Positions 1 to 9,799 are shown, counted from the stretch's first letter. The stretch is DNA of 64,000 bases from Metabacillus arenae (GCF_014773385.1 NZ_JACXAI010000016.1:62001-126000), one strand, 5' to 3'. Notes: generated from the letters alone by a model not told the origin. Program-made: numbers and translations.

Positions 1-63
1 TCGTTTCAGAAAGTTTAAGATGATTAAAGTTGTAACGTATTATAGGTTTAGTATAAAAGATAT

Positions 64-92
64 ACCCTTCAACATTACGACAGTAGAAGGGT
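64..92 (-). terminator. Weak hairpin after the small membrane protein gene
   Basis: ACCCTTC (64-70) pairs with GAAGGGT (86-92), starting at the stop codon of the minus-strand gene. The downstream minus strand reads ATATCTTTT, so the U tract is poor. Plausible but weak terminator. Confidence 0.35.
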
Positions 93-283
93 TAAAACAC
101 TTCAAAATGAAAGGCGAGGGCAAGAAGTATTAAAATAGCAAGCAGGAACACATCAAAGGTGGTTGGGAAAAATAATGTCCGTATACCCTGGAATATGGTT
201 AAGGGGATGATTATCTGGACTCCGACTGACCGCACTTGTCTTACCCATGATGGGAGAGTATAGCGGTTAAACTTTTGTCTCAT
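92..283 (-). CDS. Small conserved membrane protein, 63 aa
   Basis: I do not recognise a named family. The start at 283 is chosen because GGAGGAA lies 6 bases upstream. A longer reading from 355 has no ribosome binding site. The first 20 residues are basic (MRQKFNRYTLPSWVRQVRS), followed by one or two hydrophobic stretches at about residues 22-34 and 44-58, so a membrane-anchored protein with a cytoplasmic basic tip is likely. It points away from valS and is the last gene at this edge of the window. A short inverted repeat sits right after its stop. Function unknown. Confidence 0.6.
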   Translation of the reverse strand: MRQKFNRYTLPSWVRQVRSVGVQIIIPLTIFQGIRTLFFPTTFDVFLLAILILLALAFHFEVF

Positions 284-529
284 GCTAGTTTCCTCCATAA
301 TCATTGTTACAGTAATCTTATGTATAAGAGGAAAGACAAGTGCCTGTCTAGGCAAAGATTAATAGGTAAGTATCCAAAGTCCAGCATTTGTTCATTACAA
401 GGTTCGTTCCGCTAAATTCAACGTTCATTCCACCGAGCTGTAAGTTGTAGTATGAATGTAACAATCCTATTTGCTTATTACTTAACATTTTATTTTTAGT
501 ATAATTTTCACCTAAAATGGGAAAGATGA
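284..529. other. Intergenic region between divergent genes
   Basis: No gene is supported here. It must hold the promoter of the minus-strand small membrane protein gene, but I could not pick a convincing -35/-10 pair. The first 45 bases of the window (TTTCAGAAAGTTTAAG...ATTAAAG) match the head of repeat family B seen at 30092 and 37619. Confidence 0.4.
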
Positions 530-558
530 TTGACGAAAAAAAGGTTTTTTAATACTAT
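530..558 (+). promoter_or_regulatory. Sigma-A promoter of the valS leader
   Basis: TTGACG (530-535), a 17-base spacer, then TACTAT (553-558). Transcription would start near 565, just before the T-box leader, which is the expected geometry. Confidence 0.7.
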
Positions 559-564
559 ACATAT

Positions 565-820
565 ATACATATTGATATGCATGCACAGATTGGGAAGAGT
601 ACGATGAAAGAGGCTTTTCAGAGAGGGAAATCAAAGCTGTGAGATTTCCTAAGCCGTCGCATTGGAAGGTCGTCCATGAGCAATTTCCTTGAAAACAGTA
701 GAGGAAATCGGTTTGAACCGTTATCTTTTTAAGAGCACAGAAAAGCTTTTTTTCTGTGAAAAAAGGTGGTACCGCGAAATTTCACTCCTTTCGTCCTTTT
801 GGATGGAGGGAGTTTTTTAT
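565..820 (+). promoter_or_regulatory. T-box riboswitch of valS
   Basis: The leader contains the near-universal T-box core AAGGTGGTACCGCG at 763-776, which pairs with the acceptor end of uncharged tRNA. It is followed by a 12-bp terminator stem. Upstream lies a region of about 190 bases with GAGTA and AGAGAGG elements typical of T-box stem I. By family knowledge the leader reads the tRNA-Val anticodon through a GUC-type specifier. GTC triplets occur near 656 and 670, but I cannot assign the specifier loop without folding. Uncharged tRNA-Val would favour the antiterminator and raise valS expression. Confidence 0.93.
785..818 (+). terminator. T-box intrinsic terminator
   Basis: CTCCTTTCGTCC (785-796) pairs with GGATGGAGGGAG (801-812) over 12 positions, including G-U pairs, and is followed by TTTTTT. 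It is the terminator half of the T-box switch. Confidence 0.9.
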
Positions 821-823
821 TTT

Positions 824-992
824 GGCTCTTTTCTAAGAGTTGTTGCTGCTTAACATAAAGGGACCAGTGAAAGCCAATAGGCTAAACGTCAATTGCTTCT
901 AGTCACACTTCAATTCCCTTACCTAGGGGAGGTATTTTAATCCCAAGTTGTAAACTTTGTTGTAAGAGCAATAAATTTGGATGAAATCAGCC
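824..992 (+). repeat. Family A MITE-like repeat, copy 1
   Basis: Begins GGCTCTTTTCTAAGAG-TTGTTGCT and ends near AACTTTGTTG...AATCAGCC. The layout and length (169 bp) match the copy at 22711-22882, though the middle has diverged. It lies between the T-box terminator and the valS ribosome binding site, so it would be part of the valS mRNA leader. No transposase gene is linked. Confidence 0.65.
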
Positions 993-1012
993 TTAAATAC
1001 AGGAGGTAAATA

Positions 1013-3655
1013 ATGGAGAACAACGAAAGAACATTACCAACAAAATATGATCCAAGCGCCATTGAAAAGGATCGTTATGACTTTTGGATGAAAGGTGGGT
1101 TCTTTGAAGCTGCAAATGATCAAGATAAGGAGCCTTACACGATCGTTATCCCGCCTCCAAATGTAACCGGAAAGCTTCATTTAGGCCATGCTTGGGATAC
1201 AACCCTACAAGATATTATGACACGTATTAAGCGTATGCAAGGTTTTGATGTATTATGGCTGCCAGGAATGGACCATGCTGGGATTGCTACTCAAGCAAAA
1301 GTAGAAGCAAAGCTCCGTGAGGATGGAAAATCACGTTATGATCTTGGACGGGAGAAGTTTATTGAAGAAACATGGAAATGGAAAGAAGAATATGCAGGTC
1401 ATATAAGAGAGCAGTGGGCGAAAATTGGGCTGGGGCTCGATTATTCACGAGAGCGTTTTACATTAGATGAAGGCCTTTCAAAAGCAGTAAGAGAAGTATT
1501 TGTTAATTTATACAGGAAAGGTCTTATCTATCGCGGGGAATATATTATTAACTGGGATCCTGCAACAAAAACAGCTTTGTCTGATATTGAGGTTATATAT
1601 AAAGATGTTCAAGGAGCGTTCTACCATATGCGTTATCCGCTGGCAGATGGATCCGGTCATATTGAAATCGCCACAACGCGGCCGGAAACAATGCTTGGGG
1701 ATACTGCGGTTGCAGTACATCCAGAGGATGAACGATATAAGCATCTTATTGGAAAGAAAGTTATCCTCCCAATTGTCGGCAGAGAAATTCCGATTATCGG
1801 CGACGATTATGTTGATATGGAATTTGGATCAGGTGCTGTGAAGATTACTCCAGCCCATGACCCGAACGATTTTGAAATTGGAAATCGTCATAACCTAGAA
1901 CGAGTACTTGTAATGAATGAAGATGGAACAATGAACGCAAATGCAAAAAAATATCAAGGAATGGATCGCTTTGAATGCAGGAAGAAAATCGTTCAGGACC
2001 TTAAAGAAACTGGCGTTCTTTTCGAGATAGAAGAGCACATGCACTCTGTAGGACATAGTGAACGAAGCGGATCAGTTGTAGAGCCGTATTTATCCACGCA
2101 ATGGTTTGTTAAAATGCAGCCGCTTGCTGATGCTGCTGTTGCATTGCAGAATAAAGAAGAAAAGGTTCATTTCGTTCCAGACCGTTTTGAGAAAACTTAT
2201 TTACGCTGGATGGAAAACATTCGTGATTGGTGTATTTCTCGTCAATTATGGTGGGGGCACCGTATTCCTGCTTGGTATCATAAAGAAACCGGTGAAGTAT
2301 ATGTCGCTCATGAGCCACCTGAAGACTTAGGCAACTGGGAACAGGATAATGATGTATTAGATACTTGGTTTAGCTCTGCGCTATGGCCATTTTCTACAAT
2401 GGGCTGGCCTGATACAGAATCCATTGATTATCAGCGTTTTTATCCGACAGACGTATTAGTAACGGGGTATGATATTATCTTTTTCTGGGTATCAAGAATG
2501 ATTTTCCAAGGGCTTGAATTCACAGGGAAACGCCCTTTTAAAGATGTACTTATCCATGGACTAGTACGCGATGAACAAGGTCGTAAAATGAGTAAGTCGC
2601 TTGGAAATGGTGTAGATCCGATGGAGGTAATTGAAAAATATGGGGCAGATTCCCTTCGTTATTTCTTGTCAACCGGCAGCTCGCCAGGACAGGATTTGCG
2701 ATTTAGCTTTGAGAAAGTAGAAGCAACATGGAATTTCGCCAATAAAATCTGGAACGCTTCCCGGTTCGCTTTAATGAATATGGAGGGCTTAAAACACGAA
2801 GAAATCGATATTACAGGAGAAAAGTCTGTAGCTGATAAATGGATTTTAACTCGTTTAAATGAAACGATTGAAACGGTGACTCATTTAGCCGAACGCTACG
2901 AGTTTGGGGAAGTCGGCCGTCATTTGTATAACTTTATTTGGGATGATTTCTGTGATTGGTATATTGAAATGGCAAAATTACCTCTTTATGGGGATAATGA
3001 AGTCGCAAAAAAAACGACTCGTTCAATTTTAGCTCATGTTCTTGAAGAAACGATGAAGCTTCTTCATCCGTTCATGCCGTTCCTTACCGAAGAAATCTAT
3101 CAAAACCTTCCACACAAAGGAGCATCCATTACAGTCTCTAACTGGCCAAAAGTAAAACATGAGCTTACTGATGAAGCAGCAGCTAATGAAATGAAGCTTT
3201 TAGTTGAGGTAATTCGGTCTATACGTAATATTCGTGCGGAAGTCAACACACCGATGAGTAAACAAATCGAACTTCAAATCAAGGCAAAGTCAGCTGAGGT
3301 GAAAGAGCAGCTGGACAAAAATCGCTCATACCTAGAACGATTCTGTAATACTTCTTCATTAACGATTAAGACAGAGCTTCCAGCAGTTGAAAAGGCAATG
3401 ACCGCTGTCGTGACAGGTGCAGAGCTTATTCTTCCGATTGAGGGACTTATCAATATCGAGGAAGAAGTAAAGCGTCTGGAAAAAGAGCTGGATAAACTTA
3501 ACAAAGAGGTAGAGCGTGTTCAAAATAAATTAGGAAATGAAGGATTCCTGAAAAAAGCACCTGCTCAAGTTATTAATGAGGAAAAAGCAAAAGAAAGTGA
3601 CTATGTTGAAAAACGTGCAGCAGTGCTTGCAAGAATTTCAGAATTAAAAGGATAA
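1013..3655 (+). CDS. valS: Valyl-tRNA synthetase
   Basis: Cytoplasmic class I aminoacyl-tRNA synthetase that charges tRNA-Val and edits mischarged threonine. The HIGH motif appears as HLGH at about residues 56-59 after PPPNVTGKL, and KMSKS at about 525-529. Between them lies the large editing (CP1) domain with [14 protein letters not shown]. The C-terminal 65 residues are a Lys/Glu-rich coiled coil typical of bacterial ValRS. At 880 aa it has the usual Bacillus length. The start has AGGAGG 5 bases upstream. It is controlled by the T-box leader ahead of it and followed by a strong terminator, so it is probably mostly monocistronic with some read-through to folC. Confidence 0.98.
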   Translation: MENNERTLPTKYDPSAIEKDRYDFWMKGGFFEAANDQDKEPYTIVIPPPNVTGKLHLGHAWDTTLQDIMTRIKRMQGFDVLWLPGMDHAGIATQAKVEAKLREDGKSRYDLGREKFIEETWKWKEEYAGHIREQWAKIGLGLDYSRERFTLDEGLSKAVREVFVNLYRKGLIYRGEYIINWDPATKTALSDIEVIYKDVQGAFYHMRYPLADGSGHIEIATTRPETMLGDTAVAVHPEDERYKHLIGKKVILPIVGREIPIIGDDYVDMEFGSGAVKITPAHDPNDFEIGNRHNLERVLVMNEDGTMNANAKKYQGMDRFECRKKIVQDLKETGVLFEIEEHMHSVGHSERSGSVVEPYLSTQWFVKMQPLADAAVALQNKEEKVHFVPDRFEKTYLRWMENIRDWCISRQLWWGHRIPAWYHKETGEVYVAHEPPEDLGNWEQDNDVLDTWFSSALWPFSTMGWPDTESIDYQRFYPTDVLVTGYDIIFFWVSRMIFQGLEFTGKRPFKDVLIHGLVRDEQGRKMSKSLGNGVDPMEVIEKYGADSLRYFLSTGSSPGQDLRFSFEKVEATWNFANKIWNASRFALMNMEGLKHEEIDITGEKSVADKWILTRLNETIETVTHLAERYEFGEVGRHLYNFIWDDFCDWYIEMAKLPLYGDNEVAKKTTRSILAHVLEETMKLLHPFMPFLTEEIYQNLPHKGASITVSNWPKVKHELTDEAAANEMKLLVEVIRSIRNIRAEVNTPMSKQIELQIKAKSAEVKEQLDKNRSYLERFCNTSSLTIKTELPAVEKAMTAVVTGAELILPIEGLINIEEEVKRLEKELDKLNKEVERVQNKLGNEGFLKKAPAQVINEEKAKESDYVEKRAAVLARISELKG

Positions 3656-3808
3656 AGTGAAACTTTAATCATCAGGAGTTTCTTTATTCTCTGCTGACTG
3701 ATCGTTCCGCACCATTCAGTCAACTTCGGTTAAGTTATCCCCCCATATTTTTTGAAAAAGATAAGGCATGAAGATTTACTATCTATTCATTAATAGGGGA
3801 TAAATGGT

Positions 3809-3845
3809 AAACTCGGGTGAATTTTCGTTCACCCGAGTTTTTATC
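3809..3845 (+). terminator. Terminator after valS
   Basis: A perfect 13-bp stem, AAACTCGGGTGAA (3809-3821) with TTCACCCGAGTTT (3828-3840), loop TTTTCG, T-rich tail. Strong intrinsic terminator. Confidence 0.9.
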
Positions 3846-4092
3846 ATCATTTCAGATTACAGGTTAAATTATTTACTCATTATTTGAGTCATCTTTTGAC
3901 AAGGTCCAGTGGGTGATAAGGGTACAAATAAATCTTCCCAAATAGGAAAAGACTTCCTTTTCGTGAGCTCGTTTTGTGCTCGATCTAGGTCACTAAAGAA
4001 TTAGCGCCTTACGTTTTTCTTTTGCCTTAGGGCTACATTACAAATACAGTTTATAAAAAAAGAAATTGGTTCTAAGAAGTGAGGGTTGAAGG
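3846..4092. other. Leader region of folC
   Basis: No gene. A fragment at about 3990-4025 (AGCGCCTTACG-TTTTTCTTTT) resembles the tail of repeat family B. No clear promoter for folC could be picked. Confidence 0.4.
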
Positions 4093-5394
4093 ATGGCATT
4101 TACATATGAAGAAGCAGTCGACTGGATCCATTCACGTTTGAAGTTTGGGATAAAGCCTGGTTTAGAAAGAATGAAATGGATGATGAAGGAGCTAGGTAAT
4201 CCTGAAAAAAAAATACAAGCTATACATGTTGGCGGAACAAATGGAAAAGGTTCGACAGTTGCTTACTTAAGGAATATTTTAAATGAGTCCGGTTATTCAG
4301 TTGGAACATTTACTTCTCCATATATAGAAACGTTTAATGAACGAATAAGTATAAACGGCTTACCAATTGAAGATCAAAATTTAACGAATCTTGTTGAAGA
4401 GATCAAACCGCTTGTTGAAAAACTTGAAAAAACACATTTAGGTTCTCCAACAGAATTTGAAGTCATTACAGCAATGGCTTTTCATTACTTCGGTAACAGG
4501 ATAGAAGTTGATGCTGTTTTGTTTGAAGTGGGTTTAGGAGGGCTTTATGACTCTACTAATATTGTTGAGCCTATAATGTCAATCATAACAAGCATTGGCC
4601 ATGATCATATGAACATTTTAGGAAAAAGCCTTAAGGAAATTGCAGGACAAAAAGCGGGAATTATTAAGCCAAATATACCGGTTATTACCGGTGTTCAAGA
4701 TGATGACGCACTAAAAGTCATTCTTGAAAAAGCAAACCAAAAGGACTCACAACCGTTTGTTATAGACAAGGATTTTTATGTTCATGACATGGAAGTCTTG
4801 AATAGTGGTGAGCTATTTTCTGTAAAAACTCCTAATCATAGCTATAAAAGCGTTAAAATCAACATGCGGGGCCTTCACCAAATTCATAATGCTTCCCTTG
4901 CTGTCATGGCTGCTGACCTGCTCAACGCTAACAATTTATTTACAATGAATGATGAATCGATTCGAAGAGGGTTAATGAAAACGAGCTGGATAGGCAGATT
5001 TGAACGAATCCATCAAAATCCTGAAGTGATTATCGACGGTGCACATAATCAAGAAGGAATTGATAGCTTAGTTTCTGTATTAAATAGACATTATAAAGAC
5101 CGGAGCATTCATATTTTATTTAGTGCATTAGAAGATAAAGACTTTAAAGAAATGGTTTCGAAGTTAGACTCTATCGCTAAAACGATTTCTTTCACAAGCT
5201 TCCCATTTCCAAGAGCAGCAAGTGCTCATCAATTGTATGACGCATCAAAGTCAATGAAGAAATTCCTTTTTGAAAATTGGAAAGAAGCAATTGACTCTGT
5301 CGTTCGACAAAAATCACAGGAGGATGTCATTATCATAACAGGTTCACTTTATTTTATTTCCCTTGTTAGGAGATATTGTCGAAAAAAGCTATAA
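4093..5394 (+). CDS. folC: Folylpolyglutamate synthase / dihydrofolate synthase
   Basis: Adds glutamate to dihydropteroate and to tetrahydrofolates in the cytoplasm (Mur ligase superfamily). The ATP-binding loop GTNGKGS is at about residues 48-54, followed by TSPYIETFNERI (folate loop). The C-terminal Mur-ligase domain has DGAHNQEG near residue 315. At 433 aa it is the normal family length. A GAGGG element precedes the ATG. The valS-folC order is the same as in B. subtilis. Bacillus FolC enzymes are generally bifunctional, but sequence alone does not prove both activities here. Confidence 0.95.
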   Translation: MAFTYEEAVDWIHSRLKFGIKPGLERMKWMMKELGNPEKKIQAIHVGGTNGKGSTVAYLRNILNESGYSVGTFTSPYIETFNERISINGLPIEDQNLTNLVEEIKPLVEKLEKTHLGSPTEFEVITAMAFHYFGNRIEVDAVLFEVGLGGLYDSTNIVEPIMSIITSIGHDHMNILGKSLKEIAGQKAGIIKPNIPVITGVQDDDALKVILEKANQKDSQPFVIDKDFYVHDMEVLNSGELFSVKTPNHSYKSVKINMRGLHQIHNASLAVMAADLLNANNLFTMNDESIRRGLMKTSWIGRFERIHQNPEVIIDGAHNQEGIDSLVSVLNRHYKDRSIHILFSALEDKDFKEMVSKLDSIAKTISFTSFPFPRAASAHQLYDASKSMKKFLFENWKEAIDSVVRQKSQEDVIIITGSLYFISLVRRYCRKKL

Positions 5395-5485
5395 TGATAT
5401 TAGGTAAAAAGTCCCGAAAAAATAAGACAAATAAATGGATATTTGATAAAATAAAACATATATGAAGCTTAGGCCTGAGGGGGTG

Positions 5486-7183
5486 ATGGACATTGAATTG
5501 AAGTGGAAACTCATTTTGTGGGCTTGTTGGGGAACATTCCTGCCGATCATTCTCTTTAGTACATATCAACTAGTTCCCCCGCCAGTCTTTCAATTTGAAA
5601 TGGTTGCTTTCCTTCTTTTAATGTGTGTCGTCACCTTTTTTCCGATTATCGTTAATGAAACACCCATTTTTTTTGTGCAAGGTGTATCAATCGCTGTATT
5701 TTTATTTTTTGGTTTATTCGTGGAAATGATTTTCATGCAAATTTCGATTTTGGTTCTTATGTTTAAATTAAGAGTAGGAAAGAGAGATATCCACCGTTTG
5801 CCTACTAACTCTCTTATGTTTCTAATCGTCTCGCTTGTAAGCGGCTTAATTTACTATGCAGTAGGAGGAGAAACCGGTGAAAATGATTTTTCTTTTTTCT
5901 TTTTGGGAGCCATCCTACTATATGGATTATCTGTCTTTCTGACAAACCATTTTTTGCTTAGGTTGATAAGAAAGATTTTTTATAAACGAAATGATCGATT
6001 TATTACAAGAGACTTTTTGTGGGAAATCTACTCCTCACTATTAATCTACCCGGTTGGAGTTGTACTGTATTTTCTGTATGTTGAGACAGGGGTAAAAGCT
6101 TTACTAGTTGTGGGCGTTCCTTACTTAATTCTTTCTCTTATTATTACCCTCTATTATTCAAGTCAAAGGTTAAATAGATATTTAAAAAGAACTAGTGAAT
6201 TTGGTCACCAATTAACTGAGAGGCTCAATGTTGACGAAGCATTAGATCTCTTTATTAATCATTTAATGTCGATGATCAAGTCTGATTATACCTTTGTAAT
6301 AGATGTAGTGGATACTCATCATATAGAAGTCATAAGAAAAGCGGAGCAAGGAATGCTATCTGACCAAGAGGAGCCGTTATTCCTGATAAATGATGAAATT
6401 AGTAATCTTGTTATTAACTTGAAAAGAGGAATTCTTTATAAAAAGAGGCAGCACTGGAATCATATCACCTGCACATTATTTGCAAATTCAATTGAAAGCA
6501 TAATGGCCGTTCCAGTATTACGGAATCAAAAAGTTACAGGAGTTGTTCTTCTCGCCTCAAAACAAAAAAGGGCATTTCTGCAGGATCAGCTCACAATTGT
6601 AGAGCTTATTACAGCTCATTTAGGTGTTGCCCTTGAAAACGCCAGAAGCTATGAAGAAACGCGTGCTCAAAGTGAACGCTGCCCTTTAACGAACGTTTAC
6701 AACTACAGATATTTAGAACAGCTGCTATTAACGGAATTTGAACGCTTAAAATATGGACATACAGCTACATTGTCTCTCATTCTTTTAGATATTGATTTTT
6801 TCAAATCTGTAAACGACAACTATGGACACCAATCAGGCAATACCGTCCTAGTTCAATTGGCGGAAAGACTTTCTGCTTTTGTTGGCAATAAAGGGACAGT
6901 TGCAAGATATGGGGGCGAAGAGTTTGTAGTATTGCTTCCAAACGTTGAGAAAGAAGCTTGTTATATAGAAGCCGAGGGAATAAGGCAAACGATTGCAAAT
7001 AAATCCTTTTTAATCGAACCAGCGCTGGGTGATATAGAAAGGAAAGAATCGATTCAGCTTACTGCCAGCATTGGTTTTGCTACAGCTCCATATGATGCGA
7101 ATAATCCGTTCGAGCTGCTTCGTCATGCCGACCGGGCCATGTTATATAGGAGCCAAAAAGGCAGGAAGAAATCGTGTTTCTGA
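5486..7183 (+). CDS. Membrane-anchored GAF-GGDEF diguanylate cyclase
   Basis: Predicted to make cyclic di-GMP. About 220 N-terminal residues form several hydrophobic transmembrane segments (MASE-like sensor region). A GAF-like domain follows (about 240-395), then a C-terminal GGDEF domain whose active site is RYGGEEFVVL, an intact GGEEF signature, preceded by DIDFFKSVNDNYGHQSGN. The ATG at 5486 is used because GAGG lies 5 bases upstream; an in-frame ATG at 5462 has no ribosome binding site. No RxxD inhibitory site stands out just before GGEEF. The gene sits between folC and comC, where B. subtilis has no such gene, so it looks like a lineage-specific insertion. No partner phosphodiesterase or effector is nearby. 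Confidence 0.88.
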   Translation: MDIELKWKLILWACWGTFLPIILFSTYQLVPPPVFQFEMVAFLLLMCVVTFFPIIVNETPIFFVQGVSIAVFLFFGLFVEMIFMQISILVLMFKLRVGKRDIHRLPTNSLMFLIVSLVSGLIYYAVGGETGENDFSFFFLGAILLYGLSVFLTNHFLLRLIRKIFYKRNDRFITRDFLWEIYSSLLIYPVGVVLYFLYVETGVKALLVVGVPYLILSLIITLYYSSQRLNRYLKRTSEFGHQLTERLNVDEALDLFINHLMSMIKSDYTFVIDVVDTHHIEVIRKAEQGMLSDQEEPLFLINDEISNLVINLKRGILYKKRQHWNHITCTLFANSIESIMAVPVLRNQKVTGVVLLASKQKRAFLQDQLTIVELITAHLGVALENARSYEETRAQSERCPLTNVYNYRYLEQLLLTEFERLKYGHTATLSLILLDIDFFKSVNDNYGHQSGNTVLVQLAERLSAFVGNKGTVARYGGEEFVVLLPNVEKEACYIEAEGIRQTIANKSFLIEPALGDIERKESIQLTASIGFATAPYDANNPFELLRHADRAMLYRSQKGRKKSCF

Positions 7184-7231
7184 ATATGTGAAATAGGCAA
7201 AACGAAAGCAGTTGTCCGAAAAGTAGAGTTG

Positions 7232-7260
7232 ACACCTAATAAGGATTTAGGTGTTTATTT
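7232..7260 (+). terminator. Terminator after the GGDEF gene
   Basis: ACACCTAA (7232-7239) pairs with TTAGGTGT (7247-7254), followed by TTATTTATAT. Moderate terminator. Confidence 0.6.
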
Positions 7261-7499
7261 ATATGTTTAGAAATTCTGGTAAAGACTATATTCATACAAA
7301 CAACAAAAATGTATCTTATTGAAATGGAGAATTTTTAGCCTCTCCATGTTAATTCGAATCTGTGTGTTGAACGGAGGTCCAAAAATTCTATCTTCCCCAT
7401 GTACACAGCTTTTTTTGTCAGGTGGACAATGAGACTATCCTTTAAATAGAATAACCACCTAATTTTACTTAAAATTAACAATATATTTGTAATTAGTCG

Positions 7500-7508
7500 T
7501 GATATAAT
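7500..7508 (+). promoter_or_regulatory. Extended -10 promoter for the prepilin-comC pair
   Basis: TGATATAAT at 7500-7508 is a perfect TGn-TATAAT extended -10. No good -35 at 17 bases. It lies 53 bases before the GTG start. I could not establish ComK boxes (AAAA-N5-TTTT pairs). Confidence 0.5.
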
Positions 7509-7561
7509 CATAGAGAATGCACGGAAAAGGTAAAATAATCCAGTCAAAAAGGAGATGACAT

Positions 7562-7819
7562 GTGCTGAAAAAAATAATGAAAAGTCAAAAAGGGTTATCT
7601 TTAATCGGGTTACTTTGTATTATTGTTTTACTAGGGATGATTGCGGCTATTGCTGTTCCTGTAATTGGAGAGATGTTCGGGAATACAAAAGCAGAAGCTG
7701 ATCAATTAGTTGAAACTCATCAGCCTCAGACAGAAGTGCTGAACGAACTGGATATTATTAAGAACTTGGATCTTCCAGAGTATCAAGATCATTCAGCTGA
7801 ATCAAGAGTTTTTTTATGA
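7562..7819 (+). CDS. Short prepilin-like protein
   Basis: An 85-residue protein with a type IV prepilin-like N terminus: basic leader MLKKIMKSQKG, then LSLIG and a continuous hydrophobic stretch (about residues 12-35), and a short acidic C-terminal part. Cleavage would fall after Gly11. The residue at mature position 5 is Gly, not the near-invariant Glu needed for pilus assembly. The GTG start has GGAG 7 bases upstream. The stop overlaps the comC start by four bases (ATGA), so the two are translationally coupled. It could be a small pseudopilin processed by ComC, or a decayed pilin gene. Function unproven. Confidence 0.65.
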   Translation: MLKKIMKSQKGLSLIGLLCIIVLLGMIAAIAVPVIGEMFGNTKAEADQLVETHQPQTEVLNELDIIKNLDLPEYQDHSAESRVFL

Positions 7820-8580
7820 GTTATTTTCTAGGCTATTGCCTTTTGGCAATTCTCGGTCTTCTTTTAGGCTCCTTTTATAATGTAGTCGGTCTGCGAGTAC
7901 CAGCTAACAAATCGATTATTGCTCCCCGATCTTCATGCCCCTGTTGTGGTCATATGTTAACTTCAATGGAATTAATTCCAATTTTCTCGTATCTTTTTCA
8001 AAAAGGAAAATGCAAAAAGTGCAACATGCCTATTTCTCCTCTATATCCGATTATGGAATTGCTAACCTCTTTGCTCTTTACGATTTCCCCTGTACTCATA
8101 GGATGGACAGCCGAACTGCTAGTGGCGCTGACGTTTATCTCACTCTTTATCATTTTGTTTATTACCGACCTTACTTATATGATCATACCTGACAAAGTAC
8201 TATTATTTTTCTTCTGCTTCTTTATTATTGAACATTTATTTATTCCGTTTGTTTCATGGTCTGATTCTTTAATAGGGGCGATTGTTGGTTTTGGTCTGCT
8301 TTTATCGATTGCTTACCTTTCAAAAGGGGGCATGGGTGGAGGAGACATAAAGCTATTTGCCCTGCTTGGATTTGTATTAGGATGGAAACTGGTTTTACTA
8401 ACCCTTTTCTTAGCTTCTCTCCTTGGAGCAACAGCAGGCGGAATAGGATTACTTGCAGGGTATATAAATCGGAAAAAGCCGATCCCCTTTGCTCCATTTA
8501 TTATGACAGGTGCTTTAGCTGCCTATTTCTTCGGCGACGAAATGATTAGGTGGTATTTGCAAATATCTTTTAATATATAA
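7816..8580 (+). CDS. comC: Prepilin peptidase / N-methyltransferase ComC
   Basis: Polytopic membrane aspartyl protease that cleaves and methylates type IV prepilins, in Bacillus those of the ComG competence pseudopilus. The N-terminal domain has the zinc-type CPCCGH and CKKCN pairs. The two catalytic aspartates are in DLTYMIIPD and in GGMGGGDIKLF. Six to eight transmembrane segments and 254 aa fit the family. It overlaps the prepilin-like gene by 4 bases. Its position between folC and spoIIB matches B. subtilis comC, supporting a role in DNA uptake. A terminator follows at 8660. Confidence 0.93.
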   Translation: MSYFLGYCLLAILGLLLGSFYNVVGLRVPANKSIIAPRSSCPCCGHMLTSMELIPIFSYLFQKGKCKKCNMPISPLYPIMELLTSLLFTISPVLIGWTAELLVALTFISLFIILFITDLTYMIIPDKVLLFFFCFFIIEHLFIPFVSWSDSLIGAIVGFGLLLSIAYLSKGGMGGGDIKLFALLGFVLGWKLVLLTLFLASLLGATAGGIGLLAGYINRKKPIPFAPFIMTGALAAYFFGDEMIRWYLQISFNI

Positions 8581-8659
8581 AATTTTGTCATTCTGTCTAA
8601 ATATCTGCACTTCTGAAAAAGGTGACGAATACCCATATTATTTGACGAAACCTTTATGG

Positions 8660-8689
8660 ACAAGACGACAAATGTCTTGTTCTTTTTTT
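8660..8689 (+). terminator. Terminator after comC
   Basis: ACAAGAC (8660-8666) with GTCTTGT (8674-8680), then TCTTTTTTTC. Confidence 0.75.
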
Positions 8690-8755
8690 CTTTAGATATG
8701 ATAGGATGTTTACAATCATAAGATGAACGTGTGAATAATAAGGGCGGTGTAACAT

Positions 8756-9799
8756 ATGGACAAGCAAAAAAACAGTGATTTGAAGATAAAGATAAATGGA
8801 AAAGAGAATGAAGTAACAGAAGCATCCGGCCAATTAGAAAAACCATTGAACGATACAAGTGAAGATTTCACTGTCTCTACATGGGAAGAAAAAGTGAACG
8901 CAGAAAAAGAAACCGCCGCTGCTAAACAGCCTGGGTCTAATGAAGAATCATTTCCATGGCTTCTTCCGGATGAGGAGGAAGTATTTAAAGAAGATCCTAA
9001 AGTAGTTATTCCAACAACTAAACGGAAAAAGAAAAATCAATCTCCTTATTTTTCACAAAGTAAAAAGAAACAACCCATTCACTTTCCGTTAAAAAAGTTT
9101 ATAACAACGATTCTATTGGCGGTCGTGTTAGGTGTAGGCTTTGGTACGATTGCTTTGCAATTTATGTCAAATGAAGATATGCCTGTCTTTGCTTCTTTAC
9201 AAGGAGAAAATAAAGATACACCCAGCTTGACAGATACAGAAGAAAAAGCGGATGAAAAAGGAGACAAGGAATCAGCTGGAGCTGCAAGTACTTATGAGGG
9301 GTTTGCTGTTCAAGCTGGCAGCTTTACTTCTAGAGACGGAGCACTTTCCGTTGCCGAAGATATAAAAAGTAAAGGGTTGCCAGCCATTGTACTTCCTGAC
9401 GGTGAAAGGCAGGTTGTCTATGTTGGGATTGGAAATGAGAAAGATGATACAGAATCTATTAGCAGCATTTTTCAACAATCTAGTGAAGTGGAACCCTGGG
9501 GAGGGAAGCAATTATCCCTAGAATTGTCACTAACTGAGGAAAGCCAGCCATTTATGGAAATTATTAAAGGCCTCGCAACTCTTTCAACGCAAACAATTAA
9601 CGAACAACCAGTAAAAACAGATGAACTTGCATCCATAACCGAACAGCTGGAGAAATCCTCTCCAAAAGAAGAAACACCGAAAAAAATAAAAGAAAATCTT
9701 ACAAATGCTCTAAACGGTATCAAGAAGGAAACAAAGGAAGGCGGATGGTCTGCCCAGCAAAACCTCTTAGATAGTTTATCCTTACTAGTGGCTAAATAA
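8756..9799 (+). CDS. spoIIB: Stage II sporulation protein B (SPOR domain)
   Basis: A 347-aa bitopic membrane protein. The acidic, low-complexity cytoplasmic part runs to about residue 105, a single transmembrane segment spans about 115-133, and the external part carries a SPOR domain starting at AVQAGSFTSRDGALSVAEDIKSK (split here: AVQAGSFTSRDGAL, then SVAEDIKSK). By family knowledge SpoIIB binds denuded peptidoglycan at the septum and helps start engulfment. The position between comC and maf is the same as in B. subtilis, which is the main support for the name since SpoIIB is weakly conserved. The start is preceded by AGGGCGGTG. Confidence 0.85.
   Translation: MDKQKNSDLKIKINGKENEVTEASGQLEKPLNDTSEDFTVSTWEEKVNAEKETAAAKQPGSNEESFPWLLPDEEEVFKEDPKVVIPTTKRKKKNQSPYFSQSKKKQPIHFPLKKFITTILLAVVLGVGFGTIALQFMSNEDMPVFASLQGENKDTPSLTDTEEKADEKGDKESAGAASTYEGFAVQAGSFTSRDGALSVAEDIKSKGLPAIVLPDGERQVVYVGIGNEKDDTESISSIFQQSSEVEPWGGKQLSLELSLTEESQPFMEIIKGLATLSTQTINEQPVKTDELASITEQLEKSSPKEETPKKIKENLTNALNGIKKETKEGGWSAQQNLLDSLSLLVAK

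Noticed and set aside
7475-7508. TTAACA plus TATAAT as a standard promoter for the prepilin-comC pair
   Set aside because: Spacing is 22 bases, too long. Kept only the extended -10.
7335-7547. 70-codon minus-strand frame ahead of the prepilin-like gene
   Set aside because: No ribosome binding site, composition typical of AT-rich DNA, and it overlaps the promoter region of the comC pair.
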